Origin: Tetrahymena thermophila SB210
Lineage: Eukaryota; Ciliophora; Oligohymenophorea; Hymenostomatida; Tetrahymenidae
NCBI RefSeq assembly: GCF_000189635.1
Contig: NW_002476186.1
Coordinates: 248,001-312,000 of the forward strand
Direction: 5' to 3'
DNA length: 64,000 nucleotides
This document shows, in pieces, positions 1 to 13,519 of this stretch. A model generated the notes under the pieces. That model had not been told where the DNA came from. It ran no database searches and saw only the letters and a program-made list of their open reading frames with translations. The translations under genes were made by a program, and so were the position numbers. Position 1 is the stretch's first letter, and every line of letters starts with the position of its first letter.

Positions 1-994
1 ATTCATATGATGGTAATTTATAACTCCTATTAACTTGTTTCCCCACTTTAACAGTTATTTATAAAATAGAATTTAAATATGCTACTAATATAAATTTATT
101 ATTACCATAATTGTATTAAACTTCATTATTATTATTCATCATCATTCATTATACTTGATTTGCTACTTTATTCAAAAAAAAACCTTCAATCCTGATGATA
201 TTAAATTACTAATTTTTATAAGCTAATAAATAAATCAATAATCGCAATAATCGCAAATTAGATGTAAATTTTATTCCAATCATTTTTATAATAATAAATG
301 ATATGCATTCAAACTATTGTTTTATCATTTAATAAAATTATAGTTTGTTCTTAAAGCTATGGATTTATAAATTTTATCATACTTTCTAATTCCATAAATA
401 CCCTAATTAATATTTTATACTAGTTTGCTTATATTTTGCATCAAATATATCATATTAATAAACTCTTTAAATATCCTACAAATTTAATCGCTCAATAATT
501 GATTCATTTTACAGTAATAGCATCTATGCGATTCAGTAGCTTTTTACAATTTGAAAATAATTTTTATAAAAGTATATTTCTTCAAGCATAAATAAATAGA
601 TAAGAAATAAAAATATAAATTGTTATTTGAATATTAAAAAACATCTTAGAATAGAAAAACTACTAGAATTTATTTAAAATTTAAGAAAATTTTAAAAATT
701 TCATTAATATTACTAATTTTTATATCATCAGATTATAATAATCAATAATATTTAGTATTAGTTTTTTATTATTAATAATAAATAATTCATCACACTAATA
801 ATATTTATATATCTTAACTTTTAGCTAAGTTGAAAAATAGATGCTTTTTGATATTTTAATAAAAATTTAATAGTTAATTTTGAGTCGCTTTATTTATTTA
901 TTATTGTTTTGAATGATTTAAGAATCATAAATTATTTACTAAATAAAATTTGATTTATCTTAAATAATTATAAAAACAAATAGCTATAGATATA
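1..994. other. Intergenic region upstream of the first gene
   Basis: Very AT-rich sequence with long A and T runs and no frame that looks like protein once TAA and TAG are read as glutamine. It presumably holds the 5' flank and promoter of the gene beginning at 995. I see no tRNA, repeat array or conserved motif. Confidence 0.6.
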
Positions 995-3900
995 ATGAGA
1001 TACAAATAAGGTGTAATTTTATTATTACTTCTTATTGCTATTACAAGCACACGTTCAGATGATTAAAGTCCTGATAACATTAGGACTGAGCAGATAAAAA
1101 TAGGAAAGTAAATAGATGACATTTTATCTGAGAACTAGCTCGCAGCTTATTATAAATTAGAGCTGGAAAAGATACATTCAAATTAGGATCTAGTTGTTGT
1201 TGTAAAAGGAAAAACTCCTTTTGATGATCCTGAAGTTAGATTAGCATATGCCGTATAGGATTTTGTGAATGAATAACCTGAAAGCAAAGTATACACTTGT
1301 TAAAATGTTGGAAGAGAAATCTGTATTATCCCAGGAGAAGATTTAATAGAAAAAAAGAAGTCTTAAGAACAAATAAAGGTCTACATAGAAGTAACTTAGA
1401 GAAGTGGTGAAAACTGCCATTATGTAATTGAAGTAGAATATGAGGAAAAGCTTGTCTATCAATTTGGTATAATTTACACAATTTAAAAGATTAATAGTTA
1501 CTAAAATTTTTTAATAAATCAGGTAAAGAATATACAATCTAGCTTAAGTAAGATATGTATAAGTAGATAGCGCTTAAATTTGATAATATTGAAACTTCAG
1601 AACTAAGTAATATATTTGCTTCAATCATCCCTCTTGAGCAAGGTCTAATAAATGATAAAATAGAATTCAGCGCTAAATAAGGCTCTATAGTGATTAATGG
1701 TAAAAAATTAATTAAAGACTTATAATATTCACATATATTTATTTATATTTGTAAATAGGTATTTCTATTTGGGAAAACGGACTAGGGTTAGCTATTAGAA
1801 ATTAAAAATTTACAAAAGATTCTGAAATCTAATTTACAATTTATTCTTCTAGTCAGCAGTCATTCTTATTTTAAACAACTTCAACAAAAGCAAGTATTTC
1901 GTTGGAGCTTTAAGAAATAAGTAAGGGATATCTTTTTTAAGAAGAAGTAGCTACTTATAAAATCGATTTAAATAAAGCTGTAATTACTGTTTATTTGATA
2001 TTTATTATATTTAAAATTTATATATTTTTTTATCATAATTAACCAGAATTTTTTTAATATATTGTTTTATATAAATAAAATAGAAGTAAAAAAATCATGA
2101 AAATTTTGATTTAATATTGAATATTCACCCTTACTTTGGGAGAGCTACTATTCAAGTTTTCACCAAGGATAGATATTAAGAAAAGGCAGATCCGAACTGG
2201 ACATTTGAAGCTTGGGGTAGTGAACAAATAGTTTTAAAAGCTTAGGATAGATTAAAATACACCAAGCAGGATGATTTCTATTATATAAAAGTCATAGCAA
2301 AAACTGAATTAACATATTCCTTAAAAGCCTATTTATTTGACAAAGATTAGCTAACCATTGAATTCCACGATAGTGTGGTAGGTTTAAATTCTAAAGATGA
2401 GCTGACCAATTACTTGTTAAAAATAGTGTCTGTTGATGTAATTTAGGTAAGAGTTATGTTATTCAATATTGCTGGTGATAATGATATTTTCATTAAGAAA
2501 TGTGAAACTTAGAAAAATGTTATTTGCAAAGTTACTGAAAAAGAAATTAAAGATTATGAAAAAAGCGAAAATAAAGATAACAAAAATATTTTTATTGCTG
2601 TGAAAGTTGGTGATTCTAAGAGAGAATTTATTACATTCACTCATAAAAGCGCGTGTGAAGATAAAACTTCTTGCAAATATGTGATTGCTTTAAAAGGTAC
2701 AAACAACTATTAAATAATAGAATTATTTTAATTTTTTATGTTTTATATAGGAACTACAGATAGTGAAAATAAATATGCTTTAAGAGTAGGTAACGATGCC
2801 TAGCATGTTCTCTTGCAAAATAATATCCCTTTTAAAGACTAAATAGCAAAATTTGATATTAACTTTTATAAATTTGTTTCTCCAGCAGTAGGAACAATTG
2901 AATAAATAGACTTTATTATAACACCTTTTTTAGGATCAGCTATGGCTCGTGCTTCTACATTAAGCTAATATCCTAGGATGCATGATTTCGAAAAGTAAAG
3001 TAATGAATAAAAAGTAATTACTTATACAAAAAAAGACTATAATTTATCAGAGAAAACATTCTACTTAAGTGTCTTTGGAGAGACAGACGCAATTTTTACT
3101 ATAACTCCTCACATCACATTTGATAAAAATGAAAATTTTGACTAGGAACCTGGAATACTTATTGTTGATGGTATTAAATAAGTTATAGTATTTAGCTAAA
3201 AATAGCCTAAGAAATACTTCTACTTAAAAGTTCCTGTTGATAGCAACAACAAAGTTCCAAAGTTATCATTAAACCTATTAACTACTTAAGGTAAATATTT
3301 TACTAAGAAATTTGCTTATAATTAATCCTTTAATCTTCAAAAAATTAGGAGCATATTATAGAGTTTATCTAGATTCAAGCTAAAAGATCATTCAAGAAAC
3401 TCCTGAAAATGCTAGATTTAAAAATTAGGAAGTTGACACTTAAATAACTATATAAGATGGTACTCTTGAAGGAGAAATGCTTTTATTTGGCATGATTTAA
3501 TCTCTCCATCAAAACAAAGATGAAAATGAGTTAAATAGTCTAATTTTATATTATCACACAGACTTTGTAGCATTTTAATTTGAATTGAATTTGTCTCATG
3601 TTCATTTATTCCATAAAAAGAAAACTTAATACTTTTCATTTTAAATAAAAAAAAACACTAAATATTATATTTCAGTTATCACTAATGCTAAGGAATAATA
3701 CAATCTAGATTTTTATCTTTCTCTTGATAATAGAATAACCAAGCCTAATAATTAGCATAACACTGCTAAATTCAAAGCCTTTGAAGGATTTGTTATTGAT
3801 TAAGATTTATTGGATAGGTATTGTCCTTTTCTCAATTAAGAAATAAAAGAAGATTAATAGTCATGCAATGTTGCTCTAGCTGGTTATGCTTACACAGATG

Positions 3901-6900
3901 TTCTTGCTACTATTACTATATCTAATGATGGATCAATCTTCTAACTATTTGAAGGTATTAACTTCAGAACTGCTCTGCCTCTTCCTAATGAATTCAGCTA
4001 TTTCTTCCATGATATAATGTAATTATTAATTTTTAAATAAAACTTTTTATTTTATAATAATACTGTAAATTCTCATTAATTAAGGTATTTTTTTCTTAAA
4101 TTTTTTTTGGCACTTTTTTTTGAGCAAAAAATATATTTAGAGAATGCCTTAATTAATGAGCATTTACAGTATATAATAATCCATATCATATTTATACAAT
4201 ACTGAATTAAGAGTCATCATATATTTTTAATTTTAACAAAAGGCCTGGTGTAGAACATACTAAAATAGAAGTAACATCAAGCTCTTCACATTTGCAAATT
4301 TATGCTCGTATTTATGTGATAATTAAAGATACATAAGATTTAATACTGAAAAAATAGAATTTCCCTACTAGTTAAAGATCAGAGTATTAATCTAATTTGG
4401 ATATATTTAGCCAATAATCTGCAATCATCCAAATTCATTCAAAAGATAAAGAAGGTTGCTAAATGAATACGTGCAAAGTGCTTATAACAGTTGACAATTT
4501 AGACAAAAAGGTGAATGAAAATAAATAAGAAAACTATATGAATTTACTTGTTACTAATGATAAAAGTGTTTTAGAATTAGTAGAAGGAAAAGATTTTCCA
4601 ATTTCAAACGAAGCTAATCAAATTAATTACTTTAAATATTACGTTGGATCAGATATTAAAAATTTAAAATTTGAATTGCTTATTAATGATAATGAATAAA
4701 ATAATCAAGAATAGTTTGGATATAACTATATCTTAGTTTCAAATAGCACTCAAGGTCTTCCTACTTTTCAAACCAACAAATATTTAGATATTATGAATAA
4801 TATGATTGATATTAGACCTGATGATAATTAAGTTTATATTAGCTAAGGGTAAATTTTAAATTTTTTATCAATTATTTATTTAACATGAATTCAATAAAAT
4901 AAAAAAGTATGTACTATTTTGGTGTTATGCTCAGCTATAATTACCATAATGTTTTTGCTAGATTAACTTCTAACCAGAATTAAATAATCAATCTAAGTTT
5001 AGATGGTATTTAAAGGATAATATCCCTACAATCTTAAGAGGTAGCTTATACAGTGTTTAGCTTACATGAAGAAAACAATAAAGCTTCCTTTGAATTTTTT
5101 ATTCTCAACCCTAATTCTGAATACAAAATAACTCTTTATGCTGATAATCTATATCAAAGAATTAACGGAATAAGAGAGTAATTTTTATATAACATTAAAT
5201 TTAACATTTTTTACTTATTTATTAATAAAATTTATTAAAAGGATTGAAGATATTGTGAAGAGAAACTAAGTAGTAGGGTAAATGAGCAAAGATATTCACA
5301 GAATTTAATTCTCTCACGATAAAAAAAATTATCATTACGTTGCTAAAATAGAAAGCTAAATAAGATAGAAAATTACCTTCTTGCTAAGAGCAGAGGAGAC
5401 CATTTAGGCTTTATTAAACGGATCTTATTTTAAGGATGTTATTTAACCCAAGAAGATGAGAATATTTGATTTGTAATCTGAAAAATGTATTGTAAAGCTA
5501 ACTATATTTTCAGGTTAAATTTAAATTTCCCTAATTAATCCACAAGACAGGAAAGGTGCAGATACTTCCAGTTGGCTTGAAAAAAAAGAAGTTATTCATC
5601 AGATTACATTTAGTAAAGAATGGAATAATGTATTAGAAATACCTATTTAAAAAAGTCAAAATAGAACATCAAATGATCTGCTATTAATTGAAAACTTAAA
5701 TGAGAAAAATGATGCTTTTTACTTTATTGAAAATATTGATATTGATTATTACAAAAAGTTTGACCCTAATCTTTTGCCAGGTCACCCTCGTTCTGGGTCT
5801 CTTAGACAAGGTGATTCAGTATCTTACAGCATATAAAATCTTGGTTTAGTTAAAACAGTTTTTAAGCTGTCCATATTTTTCCCGTCATTCCACTTTAGAG
5901 AATAATTTAATTCAGATATAAACATGCCTAATGTTACACTTAGTGCTTTAAAGGCTAATGCAGAGTTTAACATAATTGATTAAAAGCGTACATAAAGTTA
6001 AATTTACTTTGAATTTGAAATAAATCAAGGTACATGCTAACTTAATATTACTAAGATGATTGAGGATAATAGTTTGAGTAACTTAGATGATGACTTTTAG
6101 AGTATCTTAGAATACGTAGTTAGTTTAGATACATAAGGAATTATGCATGTAATAGATGATGTGAAATACTATTAGACACAATCATCAAAATTCGTAAATA
6201 CATTCGAATACTTCAGAGAGTGGGGAACACCTTTTATAGTTGAAATATTTGACTGTGCTGGAGACACAACTTTGGCTTTATCTGAAAGCTTAGCTGCTGT
6301 AAAAGAATTTAGCTCTGACTTGGTTATGCGTTAGAAAAATTTCGGAAACTATAAATTTTACACATTTTCAACTTTCGATGCTTAAAAACAAGAAGAAGAA
6401 GATTATAACAACAACCCTGAGGATGATTTTATAGCCAAATCAAGTATACTATATATAGGTGCAAAACCTCGTTCATTAGATCCTAAAACAAAAAAAGCTG
6501 AGTACATAATAAGAGCTATTTCTTTCCCTTCTGATAATCACTAAGCTTTTATGCTACCATTTGATTCATTTTACATAAAAAATGACTCGATTTTAGTTGA
6601 AGAAATAGGTGAATAATCAAATAAAGGACTGAGATTTTCAGCTTAAAATATCCGATGTGAGTAGGGTTGCTTGTAAATTCGTGCTAAAGTTAATTATGTA
6701 ACTTATGAGCTTTATCTTGCAAGTTCACTGCATTCTCTATAAGAATATTCAGTTTGCCATACAAATTTAACCAATTATAAAGACTTAAATTAATAATATT
6801 TTACTTAAGCTGAGTCTAATAACGGATTTTTGTTGATAAGAAAAGCTGTTAAAAGTTTAGGATTAGCCGAAAAAGCTAATTCTTAAGCAACTTTCAATGT

Positions 6901-7330
6901 TACAATAAGTGAATTAACAAATAAACCTACAGAACTTTACTACACAATAGTTGCAACAGTAAACATTAAAGAGTACGGGTCACAGAAATCATAAAATGTT
7001 CCTATATTCTATAAAAAAGAAAAACTTTCTAACGGCTGGTATAAAAATTGTGTAGAGTGCTAGAACATGAAAAAAGAAATTGAAAAAGATGAATAAGAAA
7101 AAGAAAATAAGAATTTAGAAGAAAATAATGAAGAATCTTCTGAATCAAACTTTTATTCTATAAGTCTTATTTTTATTTTTATTTTACTTGGAATAATTGG
7201 TCTATACTCTTTATATAGAATATTCGTTTATTGTAAAAATAAAGGTCACTACTCTCTCAAAAATATATTCTCAAATACTGCAAGTAGTTTTGAACTAAAT
7301 TAGTATCATCAGCATGATTCATATAACTGA
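995..7330 (+). CDS. Large secreted/type I membrane protein, function unknown
   Basis: The first ATG opens a classic signal peptide (MRYKQGVILLLLLIAIT), followed by a very long lumenal or extracellular part made of beta-rich, Cys-poor segments. Near the end, around 7150-7230, there is one strong transmembrane stretch (SLIFIFILLGIIGLYSLY) and then a short cytosolic tail ending at TGA 7328-7330. Exons are joined by roughly eight AT-rich GT-AG introns, at about 1467-1522, 1700-1758, 1980-2083, 2696-2750, 3290-3348, 4019-4242, 4849-4906 and 5182-5242; the last exon is about 2.1 kb. The boundaries are my reading of frame and splice signals and may shift by a few bases. I recognise no family. Length, signal peptide and single C-terminal membrane anchor suggest a surface or secretory-pathway protein of the large ciliate-specific kind. 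The 4019-4242 intron carries a palindromic insertion, described separately. Confidence 0.8.
4061..4171. mobile_element. MITE-like palindromic insertion inside an intron
   Basis: The two ends are 29-base inverted repeats (4061-4089 and 4143-4171) beginning TACTGTAAAT and differing at two positions. They enclose a T- and A-rich core of about 53 bases with no coding potential. The element is flanked on both sides by the same 8 bases, TATAATAA (4053-4060 and 4172-4179), as expected of a target-site duplication. Family is uncertain: an 8-bp duplication fits hAT-like elements, while a TA target just inside would fit Tc1/mariner. It lies within the intron 4019-4242 of the first gene, so splicing should remove it. 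I saw no second copy elsewhere in the window. Confidence 0.7.
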
Positions 7331-7986
7331 TAATGTCCAAAAACTATTAATTTGTTATGAATTCATTTAAATTCTTGTTTATATATCTACTTATTGTATA
7401 CAACAAGAAAATTATTTTTTTAACAATCCATAATATTTTTTTATTAAACTTTTTAATTAATAATTTAAAAAATATTATTTTTCTTAAATTATAAAATAAA
7501 TTATGCATATATAGAATATATAAGAATGATAATTTATATATTTACTTCTTTTTTGTCTATATTTTTTCTATGATTTAATTATTTATTTATTTAAATTTAA
7601 TTTAATTTAATTTATTTATTTATTAAGTTAGAATCCTTTTTAATTTATTTATATATTTTCAAAATTGAAATTTTCGGTAATTTACTATTTATGTATAAAA
7701 TTATATTTTACAAAAATAGGAATTAATTTAAAAAGTTTTCAAATAATAAATTGTAAACAATTTTGATTAAATTAATTTATAAAAATAATAAACAGTCTAC
7801 ATTTTTTGAATTTTATAATTTCAGTAAATTCTTTTTTATTATTTCAAATATTATTTATTAATTTTAATCATTAAAGCTTGGTGTTGTGAAATTTTTATTT
7901 TACTTCTTATATTTTGAATTAAATATTTTAGTTTATTAAACTAGCTTATATCTTACATTATTTATCATTAACTAATTTAAAATTAA
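7331..7986. other. Intergenic region between convergent genes
   Basis: The 3' ends of the two flanking genes face each other here. The sequence is almost pure A+T with a short TTTAATTTAATT-type repeat near 7590. I find no coding frame of protein-like composition, no RNA gene and no clear terminator. Confidence 0.6.
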
Positions 7987-10900
7987 TCATTTAAACTTTT
8001 TTGTTTTAAATTTAGATTACAGACCATATTTTAAAATTATAGAATGAGTCAATTCTTTCATTTCTTCTTCTACAGTTTTTGTAGGTATTTACTTGAGTGA
8101 CTTAATATTATTTCTTGGAATATTACTTATATATTGCGGAGATGCATATCTGTTCTTAATTTCTAATATATTACTACTACTTTTCTGTTTTAAAACACTA
8201 TTCAAAGGAGATAAAATATGCTTATTTTGCAAATCTTATTTTTCCTCTTCTTAAGAATTGTTAATTATTTTGTTTAGATTTTCATTTTATTACATTTTAA
8301 ATTCTTCTTCTAGCTTAGAAGAATCAAAAGTTCCTTGTTTGTTTAATATCCCTTTGTTAATATTGTGTTAACTGCTTTAAATAGTTGAAGAAGCATTGTT
8401 TTTTTATAATAAGCTGTAATTTTTTAAAGCTTCTTCTGCTTTCTTGTTAGTTTAAAAAAATTTATCTAATTGAATTAAATCGTTTTTAGCTTAATCCTGC
8501 AGCTCTTCAAGCATTTGCAAATCTTCATCATAGGCTTGATTGAATTCTTTATAAGATGCTTTTTTAGCAAGTTCTATATTTGCTTAGCTTCTAATACTAC
8601 CTATAATTTAGGGCTTTTGTTGGAAATTTAAAATAGAGTTACCCTCTTTAGATTACATTTTTTTAAATTACTGCAATTCTTTTTTCTTTTTTTCTTAAAT
8701 ATTTTGTAAATTTTCATAGAATTACTAAGCTCTTTGATTTATTATTTTATTTCTTCCTTCTTCTATAATAGAATTAGATATATTATGCCTGCTAGTAATA
8801 TTAGGTATGCTACTATTTACATTATCAAGATGTACCATTGATTAATTTTGTCTGTCTAACACTATTGAGGTTTATCCTTAAATTTAAGATTATGTATTAT
8901 GTAAATTCCTTTAATTTTATTGTTTAATTTTCTTTTTTTCACTCAAATTTGGCAATTTGAGATTGTTAGAGGTAAAGCCTTAGACTGGAATGTTACCTTC
9001 TAAATAATTTGGCTAATCTTTCTAATCTAAATGTAATTGATGTTGTATTTTTTCAATTACTGATCCTTTAACTGGTTCACTACTTCTCCAATTATATAAA
9101 TAATTTAGATTCTTCTTTTCTGGAATTATATCTTTGTTTTTTTTTAGAAACATTTGGAAATTTTTGTCTAAAACTTGATCAGCTACTCTTTCTTGAACAT
9201 TTTAAAATCCTGTTTCTTTGCAATAGTTTTCTTTTAATTTGAGATAAAAAAGACGCTTAAGGTTTATTTAGAGTTGATTTGCATAACTATCTAAAAAAGG
9301 TAGATCCTTATTTTTTATCTTCTTTTTGTCAAAATTATTAGATAATGCTTTTGCTTTCAATTCTAAATATTCATCTACGGAACTCTTAAAGTGAATTTTG
9401 CTCTTTTTGTTTTATTTTGAGCTTTCATAGATTTTATATTTATCGATATTTTAATCATCATCTTCTTGGTTTTGAGACATTTCTTATTTGTTAAAGAAAG
9501 TAGAAAAGTTCTTTAATCCAATATTAAGGGGATCTTAAAATTGATGTTTTCTGCTAAACCTCGAGTTAATCTTACTTTAAGGGGTAGAATAGGCGTAATC
9601 ATTATAACTGAAAAAAGACCCTCTCATTCTAGAAGTTGATTGATTGCCATCTTCAGTATTTCTTCTTTCTATTTCAACTCCATTAATAGGAGTTTCTACG
9701 TTTTCTGATTTTGTCAACTCTATATTCATATTTTCTTCATTTTAGACCTCATCTTATGGTATTGGCTCTGCTTTGATATGGAATAAGCTTACTTTCTTTT
9801 ACTTCTCATTTTCTTTAGCTTTAATTAGAGAATTGTTTAAGGGAGACCCTATTTGATCACTAGAAATAGGTTTATTCTGTAAAGATCTTATTTACATTTA
9901 TCTAAGTATATTCCTTCCTGTTGATGCTGATCCACTGTATACACTTTCACTATTAGAAAAGCTATTAGATGGGCTTACTGAATTCATAGCTTTAGTAAGA
10001 ATCTTGGAGTTTTAAGGAGAAACTAATCCAATTTTACTAATATGTTTTCTGATTATTTGTTCCTTTAAATCCTCATCTAAACTATTCTTTTAAATCTCTA
10101 AAAGTTGCCTTTCCTCTTGAAGTTAGCTTTTATTTTTCTATTCATTTAATTTAATGTTCAAATCAAGAACTCTCATTTAGGATGTTTTTATTAAGTCATC
10201 ATATTTTGTAGGATCTTACTTTTAAGTCATTTTTTTTTATAAATTTTTAATTTCTATTAATGACTTTAACTCATTTTTATTTTATGATTTTAAATCTTTA
10301 ACTTAAATGAAGTCCTTTTAATTCAGGACTTCATTTTTTATAAATTAAGATTCTTCTATCGCTCTTTAAAGAAATTTATCAGTAATTTTTGAATTTATAC
10401 TGATGTTACTCTAAGATTATAGCTTTGGATTTCTATTGCTAAATAATGAACTGTTAGTAATATTTTTAGGAGTTATGTTAAAACCGTTTCCTACTTCATC
10501 TTGTGGAGAATCGCTAAATTTTGATTGTGAGTGTACTTTACAGAGATGGAAATTATCTCTAAACTATTTATATTATGACTATCTCAAATCATTCTAATCG
10601 CTCTCATTATTATCAGCAACTTTTTATTAATGAACACTTTGAGCCTATCTTTATCGCTGCACCTTATCTTATTGTAAAACTTCTAAATTTTCAAAATATT
10701 AGAGAGGCTTATCTTCATCTATATATATACTCTTCTTTTTACCTGAGCTATGTTATTAGTTATTTTGAATTTATTAGATAGGTGTACTATCATATTTATA
10801 ACCACCTTAAATTGTTAATGCTTTCTTTTATTTTCTTTAAAATTTAGTCTTTTGATTATCTTAATAGAAAGTCTAAACTGGAGATATTTGTGTAGGAGAT

Positions 10901-13519
10901 AAAAAGTCTTTATTTTTATCTACCAAAATAGATTATGCCTTTTTTGTTATTTATGAGATACGAGAAGAATCGCATTTATGTTAGATAGATAAAGAAGAGC
11001 AAGAAGAAGATTAATGCTATTCTTCTTCTTCATTTATTAAATCTTTATCTGTAAGAACGATAGTCCTTCTGCTTAATATCCTAATAGGAGATTTTGAAGA
11101 TTTTTCTGCCTAATCATCTAAAGAAGTTCTAGAAATATTATTTTAGTTATCTAAGCTTAGCTAAGATGGCATAACTTATTCATTATGAAATTCAAAATTA
11201 CTTATATTGTTAATAGCTTCATCATCGTTGTTATTGATTACTCTTTGTGAAGAGAAATACCTTCTTTAAGAATAAGAACCACTCTCTTAGTTTTTTCTAT
11301 GACTAGTTATCAGTTCTTACAAAGAATTTTAGCTTTTTAAAAGTGAAACTCGAAAATTTGGAATAGTCTTAATTTTATTTTTTTGTATTGCAGTATCGTT
11401 TGGCTCTGGTATCTTAACCTGGCTTTGCCTTTGAGAAGGTGGATTTAATGAACTATTTATATTATTTTTTTCTTTTATTTCCTTTGGCTTCAGAATATCG
11501 ATTTCAAAATCTTTACTAGAAATGGGCAAAGTGTTTTAATAGTGAACTTTTTAATGAATATTTGTGTTAAAAGGAAAATAAGTAAAATCATTATGGTCTT
11601 CACTTTCTTTTCCATTATCTTTTTGGATTTTATTTACTATTTATTTTATTTCATTTACTTATTATATTTCATCCTAGTTATCATTCTACTTGCCTATTTC
11701 CTACAAATTAATCTTTTTTATCTTTTTAGTTTGATTATCTATTTCAAAAACAGAGGTTTGTTTAACATATGTTTTTTCTGGTACCACTTAACGTGATTTA
11801 AAGAAAAAAAAATCACCGAATTTCTGCATTTAAGAAGAAATTCTATGCACTCTATCATTAAAATCTACCATTTTAGCTTTAAGTTTTTCCTTTAAGCTGT
11901 TATGGAACATTTAATCTTAGTCTACTACATAAAGAAAAATTAAACTAGGGATTACTTGAACTGAACCTCCTTCATAGCCTTCACAAATACAGCTATAGTT
12001 TGCTGGCCTCCTCATGATTATATCATGTTCCCCCACCACATCATTAACTTAAATAACTTTCAACTAATTAAAAAATTAAGTATTGAAAGAATAAAATTAG
12101 TATGAATTTTATAGGAAAATAAATTTTTTTCATAAAACAGAAATTCAAAATCTAATTAAAAAAGTTTTTAATATTATTTAAAAGGTTCATTTTTTATAAG
12201 TTTAATTTTCTAATAGTATAAAAAGGATTAATCAATTTTACCTTTGTATTCTTGGTGTATTTCTTATTGTCTTTTTATTTTTTTCTCATAAACTACTCAG
12301 CAGGATGAGTTACTTGTTTGAGAGGGTTATTCATTTTTTCAAACATACTATCTTCGTCTTATATCTGCTTATACACCTTATTTAAATAAATAATTGTTTA
12401 ACAGTTATAAATTATAGCAGATCATATTTATCAAAAATTACTCCAAATTCTCCTTTTCTGATGATGTAGACATTTTCATCTTTTTAATTTTCAGTAATAA
12501 CTGACTGCTTTTAAACATATTTTTGCTTAGATGACATATAAAGCATTAATCTTTAATAAACGACAGAGCAGTCAGAAAAGAGATTTGACTGAAAAATTTT
12601 CATTTTCCTTTTGATGAAATTCAATTCTTTATCATAAATATATCTCTGGAAATACTTGCTATCAATGGTCATCAAGTATACTTCGCTTTCAGCAATAGCT
12701 ATTTAATTAGCTATGCTATGATTTATCAATCCTATTTCTCCAAACCAACTATCTTTCTCCTTAAAAGTAATGAATTTCAATAGCTTTTTGTAATCAGAAA
12801 CAGGATATTTGAAGATATCATTTGACAATTCATTCTTCAAATCTTCATATCTCTGCTTAAATTCCTTAGGAAAGTAGATCCCTACTGTTCCTTTGAGGAT
12901 TACAAAAAGTTTCTCAGATAAATCATCTAAATAAATAATCATATATTAGATCCAAATATATTTTAATTAAAAATGTATTTGCATACTTTATTGGTAAATA
13001 ATTTGATTAGCTGATTTCACTTACAACTCAGCATTCATGCATATTTGCATAATTGCCTCATTTCTAAATTTATACTTTAAATTTAGAGGATGATTTTGCA
13101 GAAAATCGCGGATTTTATAATTATCTTATAGGGCCCTTTTATCAATCGGAGTACTTAATAATCTGAAAATTAACTAATCCTATATAAATAAATAAAAATG
13201 TTGGGCAAAACATTTAACTAGCTAAATAATTACATAAAAAATCTCTTCATCCATATCAAAGAATTGAGTGTGTTTAGTATCTTATATGCTCTCAAAGAAG
13301 ATTTATGATTTTATTAAAGAGATCCTTTAAGCTAAATTCGGAAATAGATAATTAATATTTCTATTGGATTTGAATTAATAAATAAACTTTTTAAGAAATA
13401 ATCTTTTTATTAATTTTGCATAATTTGAGTTTTTTACGACCACTAATTATTTGGTATTAAGTTATAAATAAATTCATTTGAGAGAAATAGAAAACATCAA
13501 CAAACTCCAAAGTCAGCAT
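7987..13519 (-). CDS. Cyclic nucleotide-binding domain protein with long low-complexity tail
   Basis: The N-terminal part (about 13.3-11.8 kb) carries two cNMP-binding-like modules. The first includes LSEKLFVILKGTVGIYF and then WFGEIGLINHSIANQIAIAE; the second includes VYIIRKGEFGVIF and VVGEHDIIMRRPANYSCIC. In both, the arginine that normally contacts the cyclic phosphate seems to be missing (SIAN, ANYS), so nucleotide binding is doubtful. The remaining 1100 or so residues are Q/N/S/K-rich, with short coiled coils and no known domain, ending SILKYGLQSKFKTKKFK before TGA. The start at 13519 assumes a first intron at 13332-13437 (donor GTAAAA). Further introns lie near 12.99-12.95 kb, 12.4 kb and 12.24-12.07 kb; from about 12.06 kb to the stop the frame is open without a break. 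Ciliates carry many such proteins of unknown role, some tied to cilia or the cortex. Confidence 0.8.
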
